Assembly: GCF_038502225.1 (NCBI RefSeq)
Contig: NC_091374.1
Location: forward strand, 9,037,201-9,101,200
Direction: 5' to 3'
DNA length: 64,000 nt
Source: Cherax quadricarinatus
Lineage: Eukaryota; Arthropoda; Malacostraca; Decapoda; Parastacidae
The translations under genes and the position numbers were made by a program. This document shows positions 51,661 through 64,000 of this stretch, piece by piece (the first letter of the stretch is position 1; each line of letters opens with the position of its first letter). Below the pieces are notes generated by a model. That model saw only the letters and a list, made by a program, of their open reading frames with translations, was not told the origin of the DNA and did not search any database.

Positions 51661-51811
51661 GGTGAAGTGACCTGCTAGGATTTAGGTGCTAGTGACCAGC
51701 CGGTATTTAGGTGCTAGTGACCAGCCGGTATTTAGGTGCTAGTGACCAGCCGGTATTTAGGTGCTAGTGACCAGCCGGTATTTAGGTGCTCGTGACCAGC
51801 CGGTATTTAGG
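51661..51811. repeat. 25-bp minisatellite, 6 copies
   Basis: The unit GGTGCTAGTGACCAGCCGGT plus ATTTA. The first unit (GGTGAAGTGACCTGCTAGGA) is diverged. Confidence 0.93.
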
Positions 51812-51911
51812 TTCTAGACTGGCTTACGAATAATGTGTGCGAATATTATCTCCGACATGCAGGGTGTTCGAATCTATTCTTCAACATGCGAGCAGAATCG
51901 AATGAATCCAA

Positions 51912-52022
51912 GTTGGATGAATCTCACTGTAGCCAGCTGGCCCAGGAGCTTATGCAGTGGTCTGGAGTTTTACGATTCACTTGCCATGGGTTCTAACCCC
52001 ACCCGTACCGTGGTTTGTGTGA
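51912..52022 (+). mobile_element. SINE-2 head, plus
   Basis: TGGATGAATCTCACTGTAGC leads into the A-box region CTGGCCCAGGAGC, and GGTTCTAACCC at 51989-51999 is the B box, followed by CGTACCGTGGTTTGTGTGA. Confidence 0.7.
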
Positions 52023-52116
52023 GCAGATCAAGCGTACAGTCCTTCAACTACTCACCAGAGAGTAGTGATTGTAGCGCCTTCGCCATTGATAACGTAGACC
52101 AGACTTCGACTACCAG

Positions 52117-52163
52117 TGATGATTAAGACACGTGCAGCTGTTGCACATGTGTCTTAATCATCA
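52117..52163. repeat. Short palindrome
   Basis: TGATGATTAAGACACGTGCA (52117-52136) is the inverted form of TGCACATGTGTCTTAATCAT plus CA (52142-52163), with a 2-nt indel and a 5-nt loop. Confidence 0.85.
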
Positions 52164-52248
52164 ATTTCTCGGTATTTTATACTATTATCAGGAAAACTTA
52201 GTACGTGGGAAAGATAGCAGAGGACATGATATCCACACTGAGGCCATT

Positions 52249-52360
52249 TACCTGGCGGAGTCTACCTGGCGGAGTCTACCTGGCGGAGTCTACCTGGCGG
52301 AGTCTACCTGGCGGAGTCTACCTGGCGGAGTCTACCTGGAGGAGTCTACCTGGAGGAGTC
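52249..52360. repeat. 14-bp minisatellite derived from LINE-A 3' end
   Basis: Eight units of TACCTGGCGGAGTC, the last two with TACCTGGAGGAGTC, running directly into a LINE-A minus-strand tail (TACCTGGAAGGGTGTTCCGG at 52361). Confidence 0.9.
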
Positions 52361-52423
52361 TACCTGGAAGGGTGTTCCGGGGGTCAGCGCCTCTCGCGGC
52401 CCGGTTCATGACCAGGCCTCAAT
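52361..52423 (-). mobile_element. LINE-A 3' tail fragment
   Basis: GTTCCGGGGGTCAGCGCCTC and CGGCCCGGTTCATGACCAGG correspond to the reverse of the LINE-A tail at 20190-20240. Confidence 0.8.
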
Positions 52424-53055
52424 GAGAAAAAACTATCTACTTCTGTCTAGATTAAGGACTGCCATGAATTATCTACACATGCGAGCCAAGGATAGAAAAG
52501 CAGAAGGCTCTGAGGAGAGAGAGAGACAAAAAAAAAAAAAAAACAGGCATTGAAAATGGAAACGTTCCCAACTCTTGCTGTATTTAAAAAAACGTAGTAG
52601 GCAGGAAGGCAGGAAGGCTCAGACTAATGGAAGGAGATCAGGGAAGGGGGAACGAGGGCAGGGGGAAAGCAAGGGAAAGTAAGGATAAATCCGACCCACC
52701 CTTTTCCCATAAATCAGAAAGGGTGTTTTTTTTTTTCCTTATTGTTGCTTCCCCTTGCTCTTGCAGATCGGGCTTACCTTTCCAGCCTTTGACAGGGGAA
52801 AGTTGAGTACCGTGTAACCCTTGTCATCTAGCCTACATCTCTTCCCTGCCTCTCACCCCCCACTCGTTCTCGCCTACCTTACCTCAGCTCTCTCGGTGCG
52901 TTTTTCCTGGGATACCTCACCTGAGAGAATGTCATGACTGACGTCACACACATTCCTATGCTGGCAGCAGCTGTATTATCATCTCTCTGCCTTCCTCCAT
53001 GTCTTTCTACCTTTACCCTAACTCCCTGTCTTCCTATCCTCCTACGTCCGTCTCT
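52424..53055. other. Unassigned, with short poly-A and poly-T runs
   Basis: A16 at about 52530 and T11 at about 52727. No gene or element was recognised. Confidence 0.5.
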
Positions 53056-53195
53056 CTCTCTCCCTGTCTCTCTCCCTGTCGGTATTGTATACCATTTTGA
53101 TGTTCATCCTGTCTCTCTCCCTGTTTCCCTCCCTGTCTGTCTCCCTGTTTCCCTCCCTGTCTGTCTCCCTCCCTCTCCCTGTCTCACTCACCTCC
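53056..53195. repeat. CCCTGTCTCTCT / CCCTGTCTGTCT low-complexity repeat
   Basis: Irregular units of TCTCCCTGTCTCTC and TTCCCTCCCTGTCTG, broken by GGTATTGTATACCATTTTGA at 53081-53100. Confidence 0.85.
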
Positions 53196-53347
53196 CAGTA
53201 TCCCTCTCTACTGATCTACGGACCTGCTTATCTTCCTCTCTTCCAGCATCTGTCTCCCAGTTTCCCTTCGGCACTATTACGTAACATTGATTACTCTCGC
53301 CTCCTCACCCATAACGTCTAGTTAACAAAAAGACCTTCTCATGTGTC

Positions 53348-53352
53348 ATATA

Positions 53353-53386
<34 letters not shown>

Positions 53387-53393
53387 TTTTTTT
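53348..53393. repeat. (TA)n-T(n) at RTE 3' end
   Basis: A TA run followed by about 24 T. Read on the minus strand this is an A-tract then TA repeats immediately after the RTE 3' UTR, so it is the element's tail. Confidence 0.9.
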
Positions 53394-56936
<3,543 letters not shown>

Positions 56937-57272
56937 ACGTTGTATGAGCGAAACGTGTGGCCGAAACATTGTATGCGTGAAACATTGTGTGGGCGAAACA
57001 TTGCAAGGACGAAACATTGTATGGGCGAAACATTGTGTGGGCGAAACATTGCACTGGCGAAACATTGTATGGGCGAAACTTTCTGTGGGCGAAACATTGC
57101 ACGGGTGAAACATTGTGGGCGAAACGTTGCACAGACGAAACAGTGTGTTAGCTAAACATTGCATGGGCGAAACTGTGGGCGAAACATTGCGCGGGCGAAA
57201 CGCTGTATGGGGAGAAACGTTGCTTGGTAGGAAGGTGTGCTGCGGCAAATATTGTGCACGCGAAACGTTGTG
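56937..57272. repeat. GGGCGAAACATTGTATG array
   Basis: About 20 irregular 14-18-bp units with the constant part GCGAAAC(A/G)TTG and variable spacers (TATGG, TGTGG, CACGG). The core is the same GAAAC(G/A)TTG found in the fold-back elements. Confidence 0.9.
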
Positions 57273-57623
57273 GATAAGGGTATCTGCTGCATGGGTTCTT
57301 ATCTACCTTGTCGGTATTTGCCTTTCCGGTTCACTTCCATCGATCCGTCAATCCATCCGTCAATCCGTCAATTAATCCATTCCACCCATCTGTCCATGTG
57401 TCTGTCACATCATCCGCGCATCAAGTATCACAGATTCCTAATTCCTCCTCCTCCTCCCCCTCCCACTTTTGCCTACCCCTTAACCCCTACCCTTTACCCC
57501 CTTTATTCCCTTACCCCCTAGCCACCATTTCACAGACTGCCTCGAGTATTTAGTGCATCAAATGCCGGCGCTAAATAACGATTTGATATTAATATTGAAA
57601 AGTTCCCAGAGGAAATGAGTTGA

Positions 57624-57626
<3 letters not shown>
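57273..57626. other. Unassigned, partly C-rich
   Basis: Contains a short TCAATCCGTCAATCCATCCG repetition near 57344-57372 and CCTCC-rich sequence. No gene was recognised. Confidence 0.45.

Positions 57627-57691
<65 letters not shown>
57627..57691. repeat. (GT)n microsatellite
   Basis: About 32 GT units. Confidence 0.96.
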
Positions 57692-57693
<2 letters not shown>

Positions 57694-57772
57694 AGACAAT
57701 ATGTAAACAAAGGTCACACGAGAAACTCCAAAGAAAGGAAACAAAGACAAACAGACATGACCTGTCAGGAAG

Positions 57773-57774
<2 letters not shown>

Positions 57775-57822
<48 letters not shown>
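57775..57822. repeat. (CT)n microsatellite
   Basis: About 23 CT units. Confidence 0.96.
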
Positions 57823-57954
57823 CAAACATAAACAGAAACAGCACAAAAACACACGTTTTAAACAAACACATGCAACACAACTAGCAACATTCAGACAAGC
57901 AAAACAAATACAGTACAATAAACTGTAGAGGAAAGCTTACCTGGGCTTTACCCG

Positions 57955-57995
57955 TGGCAGGTCTCGAGAGGTTTTCTACCCCAGCCTCAAAGGAG
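57955..57995 (+). mobile_element. Rep-D 5' end fragment at array edge
   Basis: CCTCAAAGGAGGTTCCTTGA and TGCCGGTGAAGG match the 5' end of Rep-D (CCTCAAGGAAGGTTCCTTGA, TGTTGGTGAGG on the minus strand of 15970-16003). Confidence 0.75.
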
Positions 57996-59060
57996 GTTCC
58001 TTGATGCCGGTGAAGGGGGATCTTGATGCTAGTGACGGGAGGGGTCTTGATGCTGGTGAAGGAGGGTCTTGATGCTGGTGAAGGAGGGTCTTGATGCTGG
58101 TGAAGGAGGGTCTTGATGCTGGTGAAGGAGGGTCTTGATGCTAGTGACGGGAGGGGTCTTGATGCTGGTGAAGGAGGGTCTTGATGCTGGTGAAGGAGGG
58201 TCTTGATGCTGGTGAAGGGGGATCTTGATGCTAGTGACGGGAGGGGTCTTGATGCTGGTGAAGGGGATCTTGATGCTGGTGAAGGGGGATCTTGATGCTG
58301 GTGAAGGGGGATCTTGATGCTAGTGACGGGAGGAGTCTTGATGCTGGTGAAGGAGGGTCTTGATGCTGGTGAAGGGGGATCTTGATGCTAGTGACGGGAG
58401 GGGTCTTGATGCTGGTGAAGGAGGGGTCTTGATGCTGGTGAAGGAGGGTCTTGATGCTGGTGAAGGGGGATCTTGATGCTAGTGACGGGAGGGGTCTTGA
58501 TGCTGGTGAATGAAGGTCTTGATGCTGATGCAGGGGGTCTTGATGCTGGTGAAGGAGGGTCTTGATGCTAGTGACGAGAGGGGTCTTGATGCTAGTGACG
58601 AGAGGGGTCTTGATGCTAGTGACGGGAGGGGTCTTGATGCTGGTGAAGGAGGGCCTTGATGCTGGTCAAGGGGAGCCTTGATGCTGGTCAAGGGGCAGCC
58701 TTGATGCTGGTCAAGGGGCAGCCTTGATGCTGGTCAAGGGGAGCCTTGATGCTGGTCAAGGGGCAGCCTTGATGCTGGTGAAGGAGGGTCTTGATGCTAG
58801 TGACGGGAGAGGTCTTGATGCTGGTGAAGGAGGTTCTTTATGCTGATGAAGGAGGGTCTTGATGCTGGCGAAGGGGCGTCTTGATGCTGGTAAAGGGGGT
58901 CTTGATGCTGGTGAAGGAGGGTCTTGATGCTGGTGAAGGAGGGTCTTGATGCTGGTGAAGGAGGGTCTTGATGCTGGTGAAGGAGGGCCTTGATGCTGGT
59001 GAAGGAGGGCCTTGATGCTGGTGAAGGAGGGTCTTGATGCTGGTTATGGGGGTTCTTGAT
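57993..59060. repeat. 22-bp minisatellite seeded in Rep-D, about 47 copies
   Basis: The unit GGTCTTGATGCTGGTGAAGG plus AG. Variants are GCTAGTGACGGGAGG, GAAGGGGGATC and GGTCAAGGGGCAGCC. Three variants alternate in blocks through 58000-58520. Confidence 0.95.
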
Positions 59061-59112
59061 TCTAGGAATTCAACCTTACCTCCCATTTCCTTGGATTAAA
59101 GCAGATTGCCTT

Positions 59113-59250
59113 TCATACCATCATCCCAAACCATACCATGGGCGGGGATAGAACCCGCAGGTTCTATCCCCGCCTGTGCCGCGGGTTCTACCCCCCGCCT
59201 GTGGTATGGTTTGTTTGCAATCGTGTCATTACGATTTCATGAGTCATACC
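59113..59250. mobile_element. SINE-2 tail with nested hairpins
   Basis: GTTTGTTTGCAATCGTGTCA and TTACGATTTCATGAGTC (59210-59246) form the SINE-2 tail. Upstream, GGCGGGGATAGAACC (59141-59155) and GGTTCTATCCCCGCC (59160-59174) are a perfect 15-bp hairpin with a CGCA loop, enclosed by AAACCATACCA (59129) and TGGTATGGTTT (59202). Part of a tRNA-like B box is duplicated in inverted form. Confidence 0.8.
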
Positions 59251-60587
59251 ATCATCCTCCCCAGGCGCTGTATGCCCCCTGCTGGTATACCGCTTTCACC
59301 TAAATATAACAACCACCAGCCTGAAGCCCAGGCTTGATAACCCTGAAAATTATCTCGCTGGCTGACAACAGTAAATGAGGAGACAAGATAACAACATAAA
59401 AAATCCTGGCCTTTCAACGACTCCTTGATCTGTTTATTGAACTGGCTGTTAACCTGCTTAAGTGGGGTTATAGTAAGCGGTCCATTTTCCGTATTACTTA
59501 GTAAAATTTAATCTTATCAAAGTAATCCATAACTTTCATTGACTGCGCCATTTATCTGCCATTGTGATATGTGACGCTTCATCGGGTTTAGCGGTGAGTT
59601 ATGATTATAATACTAATATATTTCATTATTTAAGTTCTTTGTGAGGTTTTGTGTATTGTATTGGTCAGTGAGGAGTTACAGGGTGAAGCAAGACCTTGTA
59701 TGTCGTCCCGTGACACATTAAAAACCCCAGATGTTAATGTTGAAGATGGTATAAGTTACCATGTTTTTAGAAAGATTTGGCTAAATCTTGGAAGTTAGGC
59801 CCGTTTTTAGTAGAAAAGCTAACCTAAACCCTAACGTTGCTTGTTGGTCAAGGCTGTGATGATCCAGTTCGATATTTATCAGCTAGGTCGGCTACATTGC
59901 CTTCTCTCTACGGACTAAGACCCATAAGCCAGGGAGTCAGCTAAACCGTTAAGAAGCTCTGTTAGCTCTACTGTATATAAATTATGTAAATGGTTAGTCA
60001 CACTCCTCGCCTCTTTGGTAGCGAATGTTTCCGATGCCAGCAGCAACAGCCTGGTTCACCAGGATGCAAGCTCCGGACAACCTGGCTTGTATTAAGAGTA
60101 GTGATGACCTTATGGAGACGCACCAATACTTCGTAACGGTTTAATAGTGATGTGGGTTTTAAGAATATGTGGATGGTTTAATTAAGGACTCATCTACCAA
60201 TGTGATAATAATAGTGTACAAGAGTTCTTGCAATAACTGTGACCTTTCACATGTTGGACAGTCGGAAAAAATGCTGTAGATTGAAACATTGCAACAGCAA
60301 TCTGCAATCAGGACAGTCGAGAAGTCAAGTGCTATTTTTAATCGTGTTTGAGAGAGCAATCATTGTTCCCAACAGTTCATCTATTAAGAGAAGCATTTTA
60401 ATTGTATCTCTTCTAAAACATTACCGTCATACTCTGTATAACAACGTTTAAAGGTTATACGAAGTAGATTCTTATTTACTCGAGTCGGTTGTTCACAGTC
60501 TTAGACAAAGGTGTTGGTCTAAATCACCATTATAAACACTACCTTGAGGATGGGTCACCATTGGAAAATTAATCACAAATGCCGTAC
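59251..60587. other. AT-rich sequence, nothing firmly recognised
   Basis: No supported gene. 60030-60095 (CCAGCAGCAACAGCCTGGTT, GGACAACCTGGCTTGTATTA) resembles a diverged LINE 3' tail. Short frames at 60159-60451 lack recognisable features. Confidence 0.5.
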
Positions 60588-60614
60588 GTTTCGCCCACAC
60601 TATGTGGGCGAAAC
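60588..60614. repeat. Fold-back core hairpin
   Basis: GTTTCGCCCACA (60588-60599), CTA loop, TGTGGGCGAAAC (60603-60614): perfect 12-bp arms ending in GAAAC. Confidence 0.9.
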
Positions 60615-60869
60615 CTAGTCAAAGGATCAAATTATACTGGATTTGTGTTGATACCTTTTATCTCCATGGATCACTATGAGATCGTTCATCTCCCAGCCTG
60701 AACACCTTTCGCTTTTTCTCCAAAAAATAACTTCCCGTTACCTCAAGTAATGACGTCCACCAGATAAAATTGTTAACGTAACCCAGGACGTGAATGTCAC
60801 AGCTTCCATAACTTTACCACATTCTCTGTTTTTCACGTGTTCGTACGTTTTATTGTACTACAGAGTTGT

Positions 60870-61351
60870 TGTTCCACCTCTGTTACAGCTCTGTTGTTAC
60901 AGCTATGTTACACCTCTGTTGCTACAGCTGTTGTTACACCTCTGTTACAGCTCTGTTGTTACACCTCTGTTGTTACACCTCTGTTGCTACACCTCTGTTG
61001 TTACACCTCTGTTGTTACAGCTCTGTTACACCTCTGTTACACCTCTGTTGCTACACCTCTGTTGCTACAGCTGTTGTTACACCTCTGTTGTTACACCTCT
61101 GTTACACCTCTGTTGTTACACCTCTGTTGTTACACCTCTGTTGTTACACCTCTGTTGTTACACCTCTGTTGCTACACCTCTGTTGCTACACCTCTGTTGC
61201 TACAGCTGTTGCTACACCTCTGTTGCTACACCTCTGTTGCTACACCTCTGTTGCTACACCTCTGTTGTTACACCTCTGTTGCTACACCTCTGTTGCTACA
61301 CCTCTGTTGCTACACCTCTGTTGTTACACCTCTGTTGTTACACCTCCTTTT
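60870..61351. repeat. 14-bp (ACCTCTGTTGTTAC)n minisatellite
   Basis: About 35 units of 11-14 bp, with GCT/GTT alternation and occasional AGCTCTG or AGCTGTTG variants. Leu/His/Cys/Thr frames are artefacts. Confidence 0.95.
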
Positions 61352-61454
61352 AGCAGTCTGATAGACGTGTTCCATTATTACATAATTATTTTACAGGGAT
61401 TTTCAGAATCGTGCTACCACAATGGTTGTGATAAATGAGATACTTGTGCAACAT

Positions 61455-61640
61455 ATAGGTGTCTTTATTCTGGAAAGGTTTCGCCAGCCAGTGGCTTCTT
61501 CAGTCCAATGTACAGAAAGGTGGAAGATGAAGGGAAAGTTTGAGGCAATCAATCCCTCAGACTGGAGTCGATGTGTACAGTCCAGCAGTTTTGGTGAAAG
61601 TACAGCATATGGTGCAGGTGAAGCTTCCAACTTGGGGAGA
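61455..61640. mobile_element. Single fold-back arm (family of 10625-10924)
   Basis: GTCTTTATTCTGGAAAGGTT, TCGCCAGCCAGTGGCTTCTT and CAGTCC match the arm of fold-back element 1 (TATCTTTATTTGTAGACGTT, TCGCCATCCAGTGGCTTTAT when reversed), followed by AATCAATCCCTCAGACTGGAG, also seen at 10748-10770. Confidence 0.6.
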
Positions 61641-61698
61641 AGTTTAATTTTTTAAGGTAGTTTGCCTTATTAGGCAAATTCGGCTTATTAGGGATACA

Positions 61699-61712
61699 TA
61701 CACACACACACG

Positions 61713-61773
<61 letters not shown>
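61699..61773. repeat. (CA)n with internal CG run
   Basis: A CA run interrupted by CGCGCGCGCG at about 61711-61720. Confidence 0.95.
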
Positions 61774-61775
<2 letters not shown>

Positions 61776-61789
61776 ACAACGGGACTAGT

Positions 61790-61829
61790 GTCTAATCGAC
61801 ATGTGCCTAGGACAAAATGGTAACTAACA
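61790..61829 (+). repeat. Dispersed 43-bp motif, copy 2
   Basis: CTAGTGTCTAATCGACATGT and GCCTAGGACAAAATGGTAAC, equal to 1503-1546 except AATGG for AACGG. Confidence 0.75.
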
Positions 61830-62289
61830 TTATAGTCACACAATGGCTACCACATATCACACAATACCTTTAACACATGTGCTCTAAAAGGCCTCCAAAT
61901 AATCCTGCAAAATGGATTTTCAGAGAACATTTCAACAGTTTCAGACCTGAACCATTAATTTTGTTGACATCAGTTGTCCATTCTATTGATCTGCCAGCAA
62001 CCATGGCCGCCATCTTCAATTCTCTCTTCCTGGATAAAAATCCGGATTGGCGGCAGAAGTTCGTGCAATCCGCCGAGACGGATTACCCTGAACGCTTGTT
62101 ACAGGATTTTTATAGAACTCGTATAGCAACTTTGCAGAAGTTTGTGTTCTTGATGATAACACCGTAGAACACTGACGACACATTCAGCACTGATAACAGT
62201 TGATTAATGATAAAACCACTTTGTACAAAAAGTTAGTTGAAAATGACCATAGAGAAGAGTGATGACAGTGACCATAGAGAAGAAAGTTG
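61830..62289. other. Unassigned sequence with a 96-codon open frame
   Basis: The frame 61877-62167 on plus has ordinary amino-acid composition (for example HFNSFRPEPLILLTSVVHS), but I recognise no domain, signal or relative. It starts without a convincing context. It may be chance or a transposon remnant. I do not call a gene. Confidence 0.35.
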
Positions 62290-62962
62290 ATGAAAAGCAA
62301 TGCGAGACTGAACACTAGATTAGAGGGAGTAGACACACTGGCAGAAGGGTCTGTGAAAGACCAAGTGAATCACAGAATAAAGGAGAGGAAAAAGGTAGGT
62401 GGCGTTAAAACATCTGTGGCAAAAAAGTTTATGGAAACAAAGAAAAATAATCATCAGAATATAGTGTTATCAGCACTTATATGGGTGTGAGCTATGGGCT
62501 TTAAACGTTGCAGCGAGGAGAAGGCTGGAGGGAGTGGGAGACGTGTTTGAGAAACAATGTGTGGGGTGAATATTATGCAGAGAATTTGTAGTGTAGAAAT
62601 TATAAGTTTGTGTTGGGCTACATAATGTATAATACAGAGAATTAAAAAGTTAAGATGGTATGACCATGTAGAAAGACTGGAGGGGGATGGGTTGCCAAAG
62701 AGGGGTGTAAAAAGCTGGCGTAGAAGGAAGGAGTCATCCCAGAAAGGGTTTCAGAAGGAGGGGGGAGGGAAGGTAAGGAAGTTTTTGAGTGGTAGGGGCT
62801 TCAGCATCTTGCAGGGAATGTGTGTTGGATTGGCGTGAGTAGAAACAAGTGAATTTTATGGGTCGGCGTGGTCTTGGAGTGAGAGCAGGTTAACATTTAT
62901 TAAGGGATTCCAGGAAACTGGTTAGACGGACTTGAGTCCTGGAGGTGAAACATACAGTGCCT

Positions 62963-62967
<5 letters not shown>
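62290..62967 (+). pseudogene. RTE LINE, ancient C-terminal copy
   Basis: DNA parallels the RTE C-terminus: GACTGAACACTAGATTAGAG (DxRLNxRLE), GAAAGACCAAGTGAATCACA (KDxVNHRI), GTGTGGGGTGAATATTATGC, AGATGGTATGACCATGTAGA (RWxxHVER) and GGCTTCAGCATCTTGCAGGG. The 3' UTR follows (GGGATTCCAGGAAACTGGTT, TTGAGTCCTGGAGGTG) and stops at a CA run at 62968. Many stops and indels make it far older than 53394-56397. Confidence 0.72.

Positions 62968-63028
<61 letters not shown>
62968..63028. repeat. (CA)n between RTE remnant and LINE-D
   Basis: A CA run whose left side is the RTE 3' UTR and whose right side is the 5'-truncated LINE-D. Confidence 0.95.
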
Positions 63029-63031
<3 letters not shown>

Positions 63032-63584
63032 AGTAATAAGTCATTCAAGACACTGTACACAGTGTTCGTCAGGTCAATATTGAAGTATGCAGCACCGGTA
63101 TGGAACCCACACTTGGTCAAGCACATCAAGATATTAGAGACAGTGCAATGGTTCGCAAGAAGACTAGTTCCGGAGCTAAAGGGCATGTCCTACGACGAGA
63201 GGTTAAGGGAACTCAAATTGACGACACTGGAGGACAGGAGGGATTCGGAAAACATGATAACGATGTATGAAATACTGAGAGGTATTGACAAGGTGGACAG
63301 AGACAGAATGTTCCAGAGATGGGACACAGCAACAAGGGGACACAAGTGGGAGTTGAAAACTCAGATGAGTCAGAAATATGTTAGGAAGTATTTCTTCAGT
63401 CATAGAGTTGTCAGGAAGTGGAACAATCTGTAAAGTGATGTAGTGGAGGCATGATCCATACATAGCTTTAAGAAAAGGTACGATAAAGTTAATGAAGCAG
63501 GAAGAGAGTGAACATAGCGAAAAGCGAAGAGGCGGGGCCAGGAGCTGTGAGTCGACCCTTGCAACTACAAATAGGCGAGTAGAA
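63028..63584 (+). pseudogene. LINE-D, 5'-truncated C-terminal copy
   Basis: The open frame from the CA run to the stop at 63431 reads SNKSFKTLYTVFVRSILKYA, APVWNPHLVKHIKILETVQ, RRLVPELKGMSYDERLRELK, LTTLEDRRDSENMITMYEIL and KYFFSHRVVRKWNNL. This is the conserved C-terminal domain of CR1/L2-like LINEs (xVxxLKxxSYxERLxxLxLxxLExRR). The RT core is absent. The 3' UTR ends GAGGCGGGGCCAGGAGCTGT and AGGCGAGTAG, then a TA run. No stop lies in the retained frame, so it is fairly recent. It serves as the reference for LINE-D fragments at 14385, 26215, 40796 and 63735. Confidence 0.88.
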
Positions 63585-63734
63585 ATATATATATATATAT
63601 AGACGACCTCTAAAAACGCACAACTTTTTTCAGAGTATTCATGATTACCAAACAACGTTTGTAATATCAAAAGGTCAGAATTGTAAAAATTCCTGTAATC
63701 CAATTTTTAATAAAGGTGATGGAGGAACTGGTGT

Positions 63735-64000
63735 GTGTGTGTGTGTCTGTACTCGCCTAGTTGTACTCGCCTAGTTGAGGTTGCAGGGGTCGAGTCCAAG
63801 CTCCTGGCCCCGCCTCTTCCCTTGTCGCTACTAGGTCACTCTCCCTGAACCATGAGCTTTATCGTACCTCTGCTTAAAGCTATGTATGGATCCTGCCTCC
63901 ATTACGTCGCTTCCCAAACTATTCCACTTCTTGACTACTCTGTGACTGAAGAAATACTTCCTAACATCCCTTTCATTCATCTGTGTCTTCAGCTTCCAAC
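63735..64000 (-). pseudogene. LINE-D 3' end, minus, runs off window
   Basis: ACTCGCCTAGTTGAGGTTGC, AGCTCCTGGCCCCGCCTCTT, TATGTATGGATCCTGCCTCC and AAATACTTCCTAACATCCC are the reverse complement of the LINE-D 3' UTR and C-terminal codons (RKYFFSHRVV). The outermost 12 bp (TACTCGCCTAGT) is duplicated at 63750-63775. Confidence 0.85.

Noticed and set aside
59141..59174. Stem-loop as a transcription terminator
   Set aside because: There is no adjacent gene or U-run. The hairpin is built from an inverted piece of a SINE B-box region.
61877..62167. 96-codon frame with ordinary composition
   Set aside because: It looks less artefactual than others, but I recognise no family and see no gene context. 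Only a protein search or expression data could support it.

Overview
This window reads as repeat-dense, gene-free DNA from a large arthropod genome, most likely a decapod crustacean (a crayfish is my best guess). The basis is the mixture of RTE-like and CR1/L2-like LINEs, tRNA-derived SINEs, CA/TA/GA microsatellites and CCTAA-type telomere-like sequence. The 3'-tail sequences also look familiar from decapod assemblies, but that is recognition from memory, not a search. I found no host protein-coding gene, rRNA gene, intact tRNA gene, CRISPR array or bacterial-type operon. The only believable protein-coding sequence belongs to retrotransposons, and almost all of it is broken.

Tandem repeats: by my tally about one third of the window (roughly 22 kb) is microsatellite or minisatellite. 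The largest arrays are a 33-bp unit at 20718-24514 (about 115 copies), a 24/25-bp unit at 5886-10531 (one array split by a solo LTR), a 28-bp unit at 38718-40300, a 22-bp unit at 57993-59060, a 16-bp CAACCACCACCACCAG-type array at 24761-25704 and a CCCTACC/CACACA region at 28042-29550. Many units are multiples of three and free of stops, so they create very long false ORFs on both strands.

Mobile elements, left to right: degenerate LINE-A carrying an inserted LTR-like element (4505-5545); solo LTR with TSD (6462-7350); fold-back element (10625-10924); RTE fragment (10955-11970) abutting a U6 snRNA 5' end fused to Ty3/Gypsy RNase H-integrase (11971-12490); polyadenylated LINE-C (12648-13206); LINE-D pieces (14390-16320) interrupted by a SINE-like element with a 13-bp TSD; MITE copies (16507-16695, 30301-30494); LINE-A (19413-20255, 43028-43797, 46664-47587, 48780-50291); SINE-1 and SINE-2 copies; RTE (45372-47700, interrupted by LINE-A); palindrome (48518-48677); the best-preserved RTE, with an uninterrupted 906-codon endonuclease-reverse transcriptase frame (53394-56397, minus strand); an old RTE copy (62290-62967); and LINE-D ends (63028-63584 and 63735-64000).

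The main theme is how these parts interact. Several minisatellites appear to have been seeded from transposon termini (RTE 3' end, LINE-A 3' end, a SINE-like 5' end). Transposons in turn have landed in minisatellites and in each other, leaving readable target duplications. The most unusual items are the U6/Gypsy chimera, the spacer-less 160-bp palindrome, and a group of fold-back elements that share a GAAAC core preceded by a stem that changes sequence but keeps its pairing.
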